This document shows, piece after piece, positions 22,427 through 33,771 of a DNA stretch of 64,000 nt (the stretch's first letter is position 1; each line of letters starts with the position of its first letter). The notes beneath the pieces are model-generated. The model was not told the DNA's origin. It saw nothing but the letters and a program-made list of their open reading frames with translations, and made no database searches. The position numbers and the translations under genes were made by a program. The stretch is from Dioszegia crocea (Eukaryota; Basidiomycota; Tremellomycetes; Tremellales; Bulleribasidiaceae), in the NCBI GenBank assembly GCA_001600615.1, contig BCKK01000011.1, positions 432,839 through 496,838 on the forward strand, given 5' to 3'.

Positions 22427-23174
22427 GTGAGTCCATTAGCTTGCAGATACTTCATTACCAGGGACTGAAAGCTGATCTTCCGTAGATCACAGACCTACCC
22501 TTAACTTTCCATAACTCACCCATTCGGCTACCGCTCTTATCAATCCGGACTTATATCACCCTCTATCCATATCCATTTCAGTGGACAAACTATCTGCCCT
22601 CTCTACCCTCATTCCGTCGACTCCTTGTTCGCTCTTCATACCCTTGATCTTCTCATTCCATCCCAGTACAACAAAGTCAATCGCCACACACCCCTGTTCA
22701 TTACCATTCGTCGAGTGCCACTAATCGGGCGAGAGGCACGAATAGCCCCCTTATCCTTTGAGAGAGCATCATGGTGAGTTTCTCACCGACAGCTACTTGT
22801 TAACACATGCACCACGACTCAAGCGCCAAAGCTGATGCCTTGTAGGTTGTACTGGCTTTACCCTTATCTCAGCGATCTACCCTCTGAACTTCCGTCCTCT
22901 TTCAAACCTTCGCCGACTGGCTGCTCGCCTATGCGTACTACTGGATCCTGTAGGTTCATGAGCTTCATAAACCAGGCCGAATGCAACCGGATTGTCGAAG
23001 CTGATACCGTGTAGGCTTCACGAACCAGCCACTATCCTTGTCACGAGCATCTGGTCCGATATATCCCCTCATTCAATCCTCCGGTCGACATATCATGCGC
23101 ATGTGGTCAACATCTGTAGGTCCGCAGCTAGTTCTAGCATCATCCACGTTGAGTGCCAAAGCTGACCCCCCTAG
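22427..23174 (+). ncRNA. Spliced but apparently non-coding stretch (3' leader of HSF gene or lncRNA)
   Basis: Four good introns are visible: 22427-22485, 22774-22845, 22950-23014 and 23116-23174. Each has a GTGAGT or GTAGGT donor and an AAGCTGAT/AAGCTGAC branch site 10-15 nt before the acceptor. The intervening exons carry no open frame beyond about 14 codons from an ATG at 22771. The stretch follows the HSF stop codon and precedes PPM1. It could be an intron-rich 3' UTR, the 5' leader of PPM1, or an independent lncRNA. Confidence 0.45.
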
Positions 23175-23681
23175 AGTGCGCGGACTAGCCCATTTCCCTA
23201 GCTCTACATAATATCCTTCGCATCCACCCAAATCTCCACCGTACCGTCCCAATCAATCCCGTTTGCTCCTGCGACAACCCATAATTTTGGGAAGTCGTTG
23301 CCGCTGCTCTTTCCATTCCTATCATCATCACTATCCCACTTGCTCCGCCTTCCTCGCGATATCCCACTCGACCTCCTGACGTTTTACGAACCACCCTTGC
23401 CCAGCGCCACGTTTCCGCTCTTGCCTCCCTCCTTCAGCCCTGTTTGGATTGTATCACATAGAGCATATGACCCTTTACGATCTATTTTAACGAGATGAAT
23501 ATGATGTGTTGCTTGAGCTACGGATGAGGACGTACGACGACCAGAGAGGCTCGACGATGTATCACCTCGATCACGTGAAAATTCACGTCAAAGAGCTTCG
23601 CCAAGCTTCGACATGTTGTTGTTGCTCTCTCCACCCTCATATCATCGACCGCAAACGAGCCAAAGACGGCCATAGGACTTT

Positions 23682-25096
23682 ATGCTGCCTCCTCAGCGCC
23701 TCGGATCATCCTCTCGTGCGCCATCAATTGACCCTGACGATGCCATCCGAGCAACAGATGATGATGCCGCAGCGTCCCGGTTGTACGTCTTCCTTCACCC
23801 CCTCTCATCTTATTACAGCTCCATCTGGAATCCCGCTTCAGCCTTTGTGCGCAATCGAAGCATCAGTGACCCTTCCACGCAGTATACAGCTTCTGGAGGC
23901 CCGAGCTGACTTCGTAGATCCGCCGTCAACCTCGGATATCTTCCCGACCCATTCCTTCCATTTCTCTATCGCCCTCCTCTTCACTCCAACTCTTCTTCCG
24001 GACCCAGTCGCAAACCTCCCCTGATCAATGTCGGGACGCATCATCGGACAGTGGCAGTGGATAGGCTTGTACAGGAGTTCCTGGATAAGGGAGGCAGGCA
24101 GATTTTGAGCTTAGGGGCAGGGAGCGATACGCGGTTTTGGAGATTGACGGTGAGTACCGGCTTGGGTTGTGGACTCTACCGCCTGAAATGTGGACTCAGG
24201 CGAGGATAGGTGCTGACTGCTCTAGTCTCAGAACCCTGCACCTGATATCCATCGCTACGTCGAAGTAGACTTCCCCCATCAGACCTCACAAAAAGCCCAA
24301 CGAATCGCTCGGACCTCAAAACTTCACTCCGTCTTCGAATCTACCTCTCCATCTACTCTTACCTCCCCCGCCACCAAGAGCTACACTGTTTCCCAAGGCG
24401 GGACGGCTTTACATGCCGAGCGGTACTCGCTCATTCCCCTGGACCTGCGGGATCCATCCGTCATATCGGCGTTGGACGAACTGCTGGACCCGAACCTCCC
24501 TACCCTACTATTGGCGGAGTGTGTGTTCTGTTACATGCAGCCAGAAGAGACGGATGCGGTATTGAGGTGGTTTGGCAGGTTCACAAAGGCGGCAGTGGTG
24601 GTGTACGAGATGATAGGGTTGGAGTGAGTCATCCGCGATTACTGCGAAGGAAGCGATGCTGAAGGAACAGAGATCAGTTTGGACAAATCATGAAGCGAAA
24701 TTTAGCTGTGAGCTTCTCCAATCTTCACCACCTGTCACACGAAGGGGTTCAGCTAACATAGCGATAGACTCGGAACCTCAATCTCCCTGGAGCAATCTAC
24801 CGGACCGCCGCCGATCAAGCAGATCGATTTCAAAATCCGTCCTTAGGCGCAGGCGTATTTTCATTTACGAAAGCCAAGACGCTATGGGAGATACATACGG
24901 ATGTCATACCTCGGGGAGAGCTGCAACGGTAAGCTCACACCTCAGCTTCCCGCATAAGGTAATCCGAGCTGACGAAAACGGCAGTATTTCTGCGCTGGAA
25001 CATTTAGATGAGATCGAGGAGTTGCGTTTGGTTCTCTCGCATTATTGCGTGGCGTGGGGGACAAGAGGCGAGGTGCTAGCGGGCATGCAATGGTAG
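23682..25096 (+). CDS. PPM1: Leucine carboxyl methyltransferase 1 (PP2A C-terminal methyltransferase)
   Basis: LCMT1/Ppm1 methylates the C-terminal leucine carboxylate of the PP2A catalytic subunit, using AdoMet, to favour holoenzyme assembly. The start MLPPQRLGSSSRAPSID leads to DDAIRATDDDAAASR, which joins over an intron to SAVNLGYLPDPF. The AdoMet-binding loop ILSLGAGSDTRFWRL is at ~24110-24150. The motif AECVFCYMQPEE and a C-terminal block (ELRLVLSHYCVAWG) complete the family pattern. Several short introns interrupt it. The start at 23682 fits the family's usual N-terminal length. The stop is at 25096. Confidence 0.92.
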
Positions 25097-25189
25097 TCAT
25101 AGCACTGGACATGCTGGTTGTATTAGAAACGAGCAGTAGATCTGCAATTGAATGATGTGTGGCGAAGCGAAAATTTGACATAAAAAAAA

Positions 25190-25229
25190 GCCCAACAGAG
25201 CCCGCCCCGAAGGGAGAGCTCTGTTGGGC
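25190..25229. repeat. Perfect 12-bp inverted repeat beside an A/T run
   Basis: Arms GCCCAACAGAGC (25190-25201) and GCTCTGTTGGGC (25218-25229) enclose a 16-nt loop. On the minus strand the hairpin is followed directly by eight T, the shape of a Pol III type stop or a structured RNA end. Confidence 0.85.
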
Positions 25230-25273
25230 ACAGGAAACTAGTGACTGGTCACAGAAACAAGGGACTTCAAGCA

Positions 25274-25326
25274 CAGGAGACATCGGAACAGGAGAAATTG
25301 GCGCAGGAGAGATCGAGAACAGGAGA
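25274..25326. repeat. Four CAGGAGA repeats at ~15-nt spacing
   Basis: CAGGAGA occurs at 25274, 25289, 25304 and 25320, so the spacing is 15, 15 and 16 nt. The DNA between copies is only loosely similar. Confidence 0.8.
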
Positions 25327-26395
25327 CAAGGCGGAAGAGGAAGGGATTTGCGATCAGGGCACGCGGATCGTCAACGCAAAGTGTTTGGGAATGATCAGAT
25401 TCCCGCACACCCGACTAGTCGGTAAAGGCCATATAGGTGGGGTCAACCATTGTCAAGTCGTACCGATTAGGAGTTTAACGTCTGCGTCCCATGACAGACG
25501 GGGGTTATTATACTCCAACCAGGAGTGACCTCTTTTATCCTTGGTCCGGGAAGGCCTTTTTACTCCGCGGCACGGAGAGCTTGAGTTGACTGGCAGGCAG
25601 CCCCCTGCCAGCAGTATCGGCCGATGCATTTACGTCTTTTCAAACCCGCGTGCAACGGCGAGGCCGATACTACCTGTCAGACATCATTATAGTCTTTGCC
25701 GTCGACTTTGTCGCCACTTTGTACTCCTTGACAGGGGAGGTTATTTGCCGATCTTCTCAAAGTAATGCGGTAGTCTGAAGAAGGCCCTGGCACGGGGCGG
25801 TCGGACGAGGGCGCGGATTGGACCACCGCGCTCTCCGGGTCGGTTTGGTGATCGAGGCAGGCTTTGCGATTGAAGTTGAAGGGGAAGAGGGGGATAGTGA
25901 AGACGAGAGCTGCTTTCGCCGCCGAATATGTACCTTCTGGTGGTTCGGTCGAGATCTGGTTGTGCGGGCGTCATATGCTACGTCATCGGGTAGCATATGG
26001 GTCTGTGGCCAGAGTCGAGTCGAAAAGGTCTTAGAAAGTGCACCGCTCCGACAGAGATGCTGCAGGCACGGGTCGAATGGGCTCTGGCCAGATCTTTTAG
26101 AATTCCCCCAAAGGGTAATTCGCGAACGCGTCTTCGAGGTTTCAGATTTAGTCATAGGAACGACATCTGAAACACTCGTCATGAGAGCTCGGTTTTGGCT
26201 GGTGGGAAGAAATCTTTGTGAGACCTATCAGCCTCCTATGACGCTTCCTCGGTCCCACGAGGAGTAGTCTCCTGACCTGGGTGCACAGCTTAATGAGTCG
26301 AGTCGATTTGCCACTTCATACATAACTTGAGCCCTTCACACGTACATACTGACCTTTTCCTCCCTTCCCTCTTCTACTCCCTCTCCTTACCAACA

Positions 26396-27640
26396 ATGGC
26401 GACTCCTATCAGCTTCACGCTCCCGGACATCTTGCACAGGAAATATGTCTTGCTTGAACGATTAGGAAATGGGGCCTTCGGCGTCGTTTACAAGGTGGAG
26501 CATCGGCGGACGGGGAAGTTTTACGCCGTCAAACAGATTCCTTTTGGGCCTGTTGGACGCGAGATGGTCAGAAGGGAAGTGTGAGTCTATTCCAGCCTCT
26601 GTGATGATTGCGATCGGGCCAGCTGACTCCTCTAGAGCTCTGACGATGAGCATGGACCACAACAATGTCGTTTATGCCCGCGACAATGCTGAGAACACCT
26701 CAGCTGCCTATATCATTCTCGAGGTAAGTCTAATTGTGGTATCCGGCACAGATGCTAATAGCTGACCATCAGCTCTGTGATTCCGACCTCACAGCTCTCA
26801 TCGATAAGTCAGTGGTAGACCGTGAACCGTTCCCAGAGGAGCAAGTCTGGAAAATTATGAAGGATTTGGCGTGTGGGTTGAGCTATTTCTCTGGGCGCAG
26901 TGCGAAAGGCGACGTGGTCCTTCATAGGGATATCAAAAGTGACAATAGTGCGTTCTTTCCATGCTTATCAGACGCTCCATGCTGATGTCTACAGTTTTTG
27001 TCATAGGACGGGGCAGGCACAGGCGCTTTCTGTTTGGCGACCTAGGGCTTTCGAAAGTGTTGCCTATTGGCGGTTACACAACCTCCCGTACGGGTGTAAG
27101 TCTAGCAGATGGTTCGCGCATTATTGTTCAGATCTCAGCAGCTGACAGTATAGACTCCCGCCTATGCCGCCCCCGAACAAATGAAGGGGGAGAGGTATGC
27201 AAGCGAAGTTGATCTGTGGGGATTAGGCATGGTTTGTTATCAGGCAGTCACTGGCAAGTAAGTCCTGCGGTCTTTTCCTCGATTGCAGACAGGATCCTGA
27301 CAATTCAGATTGCCGTTTGATGCGCACGACGCACGAGCAAATTATCGTTATCGTCCCAAACCTCCTCCACTGCCTAAAGGTTACTCGCAACGTCTCTATT
27401 TGACGATATGCAAACTCCTAGATTACGCTCCGGCTCGACGACTCAGCGCCGACGAGCTACTTGTGGAAATCAAGGCTGTGGAAACGTGAGTCATTTCGTG
27501 TCTGAAGTCTGCTAGGGCTGAACTGACACTACAGGGATAAAGCCGATGAGAAGAAGCGGAGGGCACAGAAGAAGAAGGAGAAGAAACGGAAGATGGAGGA
27601 CGAGGCGTCGAGCGGGCCATCCAAGAAAAGGAAGGTCTGA
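26396..27640 (+). CDS. Small Ser/Thr protein kinase with DLG motif and C-terminal nuclear signal
   Basis: Joined exons begin MATPISFTLPDILHRKY. Kinase motifs in order are the Gly loop GNGAFGVVYKV, AVKQI with the catalytic Lys, HRDIKSDN in the catalytic loop, GDLGLSK with DLG in place of DFG, and PAYAAPEQMKG with APE. The last exon is Lys/Glu-rich and ends GPSKKRKV, close to a classical monopartite nuclear localisation signal. Length is about 320 aa, a bare kinase domain plus tail. Invariant Lys, HRD Asp and DLG Asp are present, so activity is expected. The subfamily is unclear; weak NEK-like features are an inference. The ATG at 26396 lies in a CAACA context just before the conserved N-lobe. 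Confidence 0.82.
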
Positions 27641-27806
27641 TTGGACTGTCAGGGTTGAGAAGGGAGCAGGCAGAAATGTGTTGAGTCGTTGATAGCAGGG
27701 TATAGGAGGGCGTAGTAATTGTATGTGAACCGGCATTGAGTCCTATAGTTTTGTCTATTTATTGCTTTTGAAGAATGTAATACTGTAAACTTGTACATTC
27801 ATCGAA

Positions 27807-30654
27807 TCACTTGCGCCTGAAGGCGTTCTTACTTCCGCTTCTACCAGGGTCTCTCCGCTTGCTCCTACCCTCTCTCTGCATCGTCCCAAGATCCTCACCC
27901 TCATCATCCGCTCCACCCTTCTCCATCCCTGCCCCGAACCTCTCAACCTTCTTCCCCCTTGGCTCTCGCTCTCTCTCGCCTCCACCGCGTTCAGACCTCG
28001 CTGTCCCACCAGAGTATTCATCCCTCTCATCGTCCGCTCCAGCTGTCGTTTGCGGAACGAATGACATCTCCATCCCACCATCGACGTGTCTGCGCATCGC
28101 CAGTACTCCGTCTGCCTTGGAGCTGCCACTTGCAGGTCGAGAAGATGTAGATGAGGATAGACGTTGTCCGAATGTCCGAGAGGTCGAGCTGATAGTTTGT
28201 GGGTTGAGCATCCGAGGTTGACTTCGCTTCGCCGCGCGCTGAGCTGCAAACTCGGCCATTCGCTTGGAAGCTTCGGTAGCTGGGAGTGTACGGGATCGTG
28301 AGGATTCGGGGAGATTACGAGGATCGTGTTGACCCAATTCTGACATGTTAGCTCCATATCGCCAAATCGTGAAGACTGCTCACCTCCATCATCACTATCA
28401 TCACTCGCCGCATCCTCATCTTCATCCTCATCATCCAACTCCGAGCTGCCCCGATCACTCTCGTCCTCTTCCTCTTCAACCGCCGTCCTCCGCGATCCAG
28501 TCTGATTCTGCACAGCCTTCTTCGCGGCGTTATTATCAGCCGTAGCAGGATTGAGCAACGCGAATTCTCTACTCTCCTCATCCACCTCGAAGTCTGGATT
28601 CTGCCAGATCTCCTTGAATCGAGGATCTTGCAAGAGCCCAGCTCTGGCACTCCCCTTCTCTCCCTTCTCAGCTTCGGCGCCCTCGACATCTTCATCGTCC
28701 ACCTCCATATCCTGACCAGCGGCATGTCGCGCCTTCTTCCGAGCTGCCAAAGCCTCCTCTTTCTCCTCGGCCTTGCGTAGTCGCTCAGCGAGTGCTTTGT
28801 TGACTTTAGGCTGATCCCTCCTTGCCCTGATACGAGATTCAGATTTCGAGGCAAGTTTCTCGGCGACAAGTCGGTCTCGATATTCGGAGTAGGATTGGGG
28901 GTTGGCAATAAGACGAGCGGTAGTGTAGAGTTTGAGCGAAAGGAAGTAGCCGTGCATGTAGGGTTTGAGCGCGGGTGTGCCGATGAGGTGCGAGAGACCA
29001 AGACTGCAAGGTTAGCGTGATCAACGGACTTTGTTATATAGATAGATATCGGTAAAGAAATACCGAAACGATGAATGTAAATACAGAGGTAGATGTAGAG
29101 GTAGAGATAGAGATAGAGATAGAGATAGAGATGGAGATGGAGATAGAGATAGAGATAGAGATAGAGATAGAGATAGAGATAGAGATAGAGATAGAGGTAG
29201 AGTACAAATCGGAAGAAATTTGCGGTTGCAAGCACGAAGTTGAAGAAGCAGATTGAAAAACACGCACGTATCGATTTCGTTCCGGTCGACAAATTTGAAA
29301 TCCCTGAAAGCGCCCTTCCCGCCCTCTGCCGGATCGTCTGCCATCTCCTCTGTAATCGAATCGAGGAATCCAGCCCATTTGGGTGCTGGACCAAGTTCGG
29401 GTACATAGTATGATGACAGCTGAGCTGCGTCGCACGCAACGAACATGAGACCTGAGGAGGGTACGGCGTGGAGATGGGTGAGTGTTGCTGGAGGGTGAAG
29501 TGAGAGTTGATTGCTGGATGCCTGTAGAGAATCAGTAAGACTCTATCTATACCACGGTTTCCCGCATGTCTCCTTCTAATCCCAGATCGCAAACTCACAT
29601 CATTCTTATCCCAAACCTTGATAACCTTGCTATCGGCCGAAACCACCCTGCCCGTATCCTCCTGCGCCCCACCGCCCTTCAACCACTCCACACACCGCAT
29701 AGGCTCCCCATACCCCTGATCCTTGACTGCAAACGGCGTCGGGCTTCTCAAATCATAAAGCAACGTATGCCCCGAGCTCGTCCCTACCGCCAAAGACAAT
29801 CCATCGGTCGGATGACTCGCCAACGCCGTCACGCTGAGTTTCTTCTCCGGCTGGGCGAGTAGCGAAGTAGGATCAATAGCCTGGATAGGAAGTAGGGTGT
29901 TACCAGGTAAGATGAGTCGTGTTAATGCCGATCTCGACCTTGGATCCCAAAATTCCACCACTCCACCTCCGCCATCCAACCCAAATGACCATAGACCATG
30001 TCGAGCATTCACATCGACGATGTTTACACCTTCCACCTCGCTCTCCCGTCCATCTCCCCATCCCCTCGCTATAGACAAGGGTGTCATATATCGCCCTTCG
30101 TCCAGATTGAATCGATAGACTTCTGTTCCTGTAGCTCCAATCAAGGCGTCGGCGGATGGAGAGTGGTAGGCTAGTGATCGGCCGTAGAGGGGTAGTCGGA
30201 CAGAATGATGCAGGCCGGATTGAGTATGAAGGGAGAGTGAACGATCTCGTTGAAGATGTAAAGTCTTGGTCCAGTCGTCAGACAAGAACTAGAGATTCAG
30301 CTAGACTCCCTCTGGATCATTGAAAGGACTAACGACAAAGTCCACATTCTCAGCATCTGTTACCCGCTCAAACTTCACCGTCAACCCTTCCAAATCCCAT
30401 ACCTTCATCATGGGCTTATACGTCCCCGTTCCGACCGCATGCGTCCCATCTGGCGTCGTTTTGATTTTGATTGCAGCTTCGGGAAATGCGAAGTCTTGAA
30501 TGAGCTCGAGCTGGCCGACCTCATGTTTCGTTTTGGTCCGTTTACGGTGTCCGCCAATATTACGCGGTCGGGCTTTGATAGCTAGCCAGGAAGGGAGGGT
30601 GGGGGATGAGGTGGAGGAGGGTCCGTTGACCGTGTAGATTTTGGGGAACGCCAT
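27807..30654 (-). CDS. ENP2: Nucleolar WD-repeat protein Enp2/NOL10
   Basis: Enp2 is a nucleolar WD-repeat protein of the small-subunit processome needed for early 18S rRNA cleavages. The start MAFPKIYTVNGPSS leads to LIQDFAFPEAAIKIK and TGTYKPMMKVWDLEG. LSDDWTKTLHLQRDRS follows, then FWDPRSRS, all hallmark blocks of the family's beta-propeller. After the propeller come NUC153-like EIWQNPDFEVDEESREF and a Lys/Arg-rich C-terminus ending NAFRRK. The intron between the codons for RNEIDT and LGLSHLIG (about 29006-29265) is unusually long and carries a GAGATA-type microsatellite. The gene is divergent from PCP1 across ~630 bp. Confidence 0.93.
29088..29200. repeat. AGAGAT hexanucleotide microsatellite within an ENP2 intron
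   Basis: More than fifteen near-perfect GAGATA units with a few GTAGAG and GAGATG variants. On the coding (minus) strand it is a TATCTC pyrimidine-rich tract in an intron of about 260 nt. Confidence 0.95.
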
Positions 30655-31282
30655 GGTCGGCGAGGGCTCGATTGAGTATTGAGGCCAAGCTCTTCGGTAG
30701 AGTATTCCGATCGAGTGCTATAGCGGTAGCTGCTGGGCTGTGCAAGTATGTGAGTATACTGTCGAGCAGATGGGATGGTTGTTACAGCTATCATCCTCAG
30801 CTTCAAATTCTCACTTGATTCAAATTTCTGCATTTACGTAACGACCAGGCACGCACCAAAGATCCGCCGAGGTGCATGGAGGTGAACTGTCCTTTTCTGT
30901 GATACCCTAGCTGAACTGATAAGGGCGTACTCTGCAGCAGCTGGGGCCAGATTGAGCAGAGCTACAGAGCTGTACTAAAAATATGCCGATCCGACATGCG
31001 GAACTGTATGGCCTGTCCCTATCAACCACTGGCGCGGAATCCATCGAGGCCGCCGAAACCCTATGTACGAGATACATAAGATGCATAGGCGATATCTGAG
31101 AGCACGACAGCCTAACTTAGTCGATGCAGAAGCGTTCTGGACAGTCTTTCAGTATAGCAACAAAGGCCATGGCACTCAGACGCTTATCGATAACAAAAGG
31201 CTCCCTCGGATGATTCGGCCGCCAATATTGCCGAGATTCAAAATCGTCAAATCGCCATCTATCCATATCATCCCTTACCGCC
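30655..31282. promoter_or_regulatory. Divergent intergenic region ENP2 / PCP1
   Basis: 628 bp between the two divergent starts. Nothing beyond expected promoter sequence is recognised. Confidence 0.5.
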
Positions 31283-32636
31283 ATGTCAATAAGGCAGCCC
31301 TTGAGTCTGTGTACGGCTCTACAGCGGTCTTTCACTGCGACCACTGCCAGCTCCAGCTCGATCCGAGCCGGACCATCTCGACTTGGCCATTTCACTCCAC
31401 CCCGATCTTCACGGCATGTGTCCACCTCCATCTCTCGATTTGCCCCTATACCTCGGTCCTGCCCATCCCCCACCTTACCAATCTCCACTCCTCGTCGACC
31501 AGTCCAGACACTTCGACCTATAATCTCTGAAGCCCATGTCCCAAATCATGCCTCAGCTGCAAATTCGTCGATATTCGCATCGGTGTTCCGACGCGCGTTC
31601 TCATCTTCGCCTCGTGGATTAGTCAGGCAGACATACTTTCCTAAGAAGTCAAACTATGGTGGAAGACAAGAAGTACCGCTAGGGTGGTTTAGGCAGTTAC
31701 GGCGGCGGATAGATAGGATACCTCCGATGTTCGTGGTGAGTTGGCTAGCTATCTACTTGCCGATTGGGGATACTCGACAACACAAATTATGGCCGGGCCT
31801 GAAAACAAAACCCCCTCCCATCTCATTACTGACTTTTTCATCGACCTAAGGCACGTACTGACTTGTATCAGGTATATGCCCTCATCGGATTGAATGTCGT
31901 CGTATTCGGGCTGTGGCAATACGCTGTCACATCCTGGCAGAGATTCCGCGATCCGTCACTACACAACTTCCTCACCAAGAACTTTGTCATGAGCGAGGCC
32001 AACATCATGGCGGGGAGGGTGTGGACGCTGTTGACTGCCTGCTTCAGTCACTCGACCGGGACTCATATCTTTGTCAACTGCTTGAGTCTGTACTTCGTCG
32101 CCCCGGCCGTAGCTGGGTGAGTTTTCCTCTCTGCTATCGGCTACTAAGCTGACTGACCAGATTGATTGGCTCATCCGCGTTCCTAGGATTGTACCTCGGT
32201 GGTGAGTCTTTCCTTTTTTTTGGTGATGAAGAAGATGCTAACCTGGATAGGGGGTATAATAGCTTCGGGTGTATCGTTAGCGTGGCATAGACTGAGAGGG
32301 GATAGATGGGCAGGATCGGAAGGTGCCAGTGGGGCAATCTATGCGTCTTTGGGTGAGCTACAAATCGCATCTCCTACATGTACCAAGCTGATATGACTAG
32401 CATTCTACGGTGCTATATTCCCCTCGACGCAATTCCTTCTCTTCTTCGTCATTCCCATGCCGGCCTGGGTCCTCATCGGCGGGATGTTCGCGTACGACAC
32501 CTACTCGGCCGTCTTCCAGCCTGGGAGCGGGACTGACTCGGCTGGTCACATCGGGGGTATCTTGGCTGGACTGGGAGCTGCGTTGTGGGTCAGGAAAAGG
32601 GGACTGGGGCCATCTCGATTCGGACGATTCTTGTGA
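31283..32636 (+). CDS. PCP1: Mitochondrial rhomboid protease Pcp1/Rbd1
   Basis: An inner-membrane serine protease of the PARL/Pcp1 group that cleaves transmembrane substrates such as Mgm1-type proteins in yeast. The first ~130 residues are Ser/Arg-rich without many acids, a mitochondrial presequence. The rhomboid core follows with GRVWTLLTACFSH, HIFVNCLSLYF, the catalytic serine in GASGAIYA and the catalytic histidine in SAGHIGG, with hydrophobic spans between. It ends GPSRFGRFL. Four short-to-medium introns are present; the first is about 136 nt. The ATG at 31283 has an ACCGCC context. Confidence 0.93.
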
Positions 32637-33771
32637 TCGGCTCTGCAGGATGGGTCGGAGGAAGACCCTCGCTGTCAAATCTGCATCCGACGAAGGAGAA
32701 GTATTGGTGGAGACACTCCCTAGTCTTGACCGCTCGCGATGCATGAAGCACTACTCCCCCTGCAGCTAATATATGCACTGGCGCATCTACTCCACCTCGC
32801 GCTGCTCCGGCATAGACTGACAGCTTGGGCCTTCCTTCTCAGATTCAAAATTTCCATTTCTCTTGGGCATAGCTGACTGGACGCGGCCGGATCTGGACGG
32901 CTGCCGCCTGTGTCCTGGCAGGGCAAAGGTTGCTGCCTGCCCCCACTCGCCACTGCTCGCTTCATGAGTTGGCGCGCCGATCGGCATTAGGTAATTTGCC
33001 ACTCTGGGATTGACCTGTCCCTGATAATTACGAGATGTCACGGTGTACCAATCATAAAGTCAGGGACGCGCCCCGGAAGTGCGGAACGTGGCAAACGCTC
33101 TGGAATCGGAGAAAATTGCGGAGAGCTGAGGGTGAGATGGGGCAGTGTATAGGAGGCATGCAGGATAGCAAGATCCATGCATACTTCCATCATCTGTCTA
33201 CCAATCTTTGAAGCGTTTCATCGATCCCACTCCTTTGTTTCAAGACAAACTTTGAGGCCAAACAAACCTCCGAACCTTGAACTTTTCCCCCCGCTTCCCC
33301 GGCCTATTTTCACCGCCACCCCATCCAACAGGACATCTCACAATTTCCCTTACACGCCGTGTAAACAAACATCAGCCGGGCCGAAAGAGCACAAACACGA
33401 GGTGTGCCGATCAGTGGGATAGGTTCGCCGTCGGTGGAGTGTGGGTGAAAAATCCGACCCTGCAAGTCGAATGGATCTAGGCCATTGGTAACGACCATCA
33501 CCTTTTGTCGGGCACGCCAGACGGGATATATCCTGTTTACCACCGTCACGTCGCGCAGCTGAGCCGAAGTAGCTACGGTCAACCAGTGTATATAGGTAAG
33601 TCGCGCTCAAAGTTTCCCATCTATCCACTGTCATTCGGTCCCAATACTAATCACATCTAATAGACCCCACTAGCGAATCTTCGCACTCACTTGGACTCGC
33701 ACGTCCGCCCACACTCTTTAAACAGCTATATCTATCGCTCCACCCACCCTCCCTCCACTCTCATCGGTACG
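32637..33771. other. Intergenic region upstream of the glutaredoxin fusion gene
   Basis: About 1.1 kb. A TATA-like AATATATG lies at ~32768. Short open frames on both strands have no recognisable protein character. Nothing else is supported. Confidence 0.45.

Larger units (their letters stand above)
25097..26395. other. Intergenic region with hairpin, short repeats and kinase promoter
   Basis: About 1.3 kb. It contains an A8 run next to a 12-bp perfect hairpin (25182-25229), four spaced CAGGAGA repeats (25274-25326) and an imperfect inverted repeat (25605-25622 with 25662-25680). No protein family is recognised in any frame. Confidence 0.5.

Noticed and set aside
25221..25734. Possible solo LTR (TGTTGGG ... 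CTTGACA)
   Set aside because: No target-site duplication flanks it, and the TG start is part of the perfect hairpin arm.
28348..30285. A 645-codon open frame on the minus strand
   Set aside because: Its first part is genuine ENP2 exon, but then it runs through introns, the microsatellite (Leu-Tyr repeats) and off-frame exon sequence. The true exons use other frames downstream.
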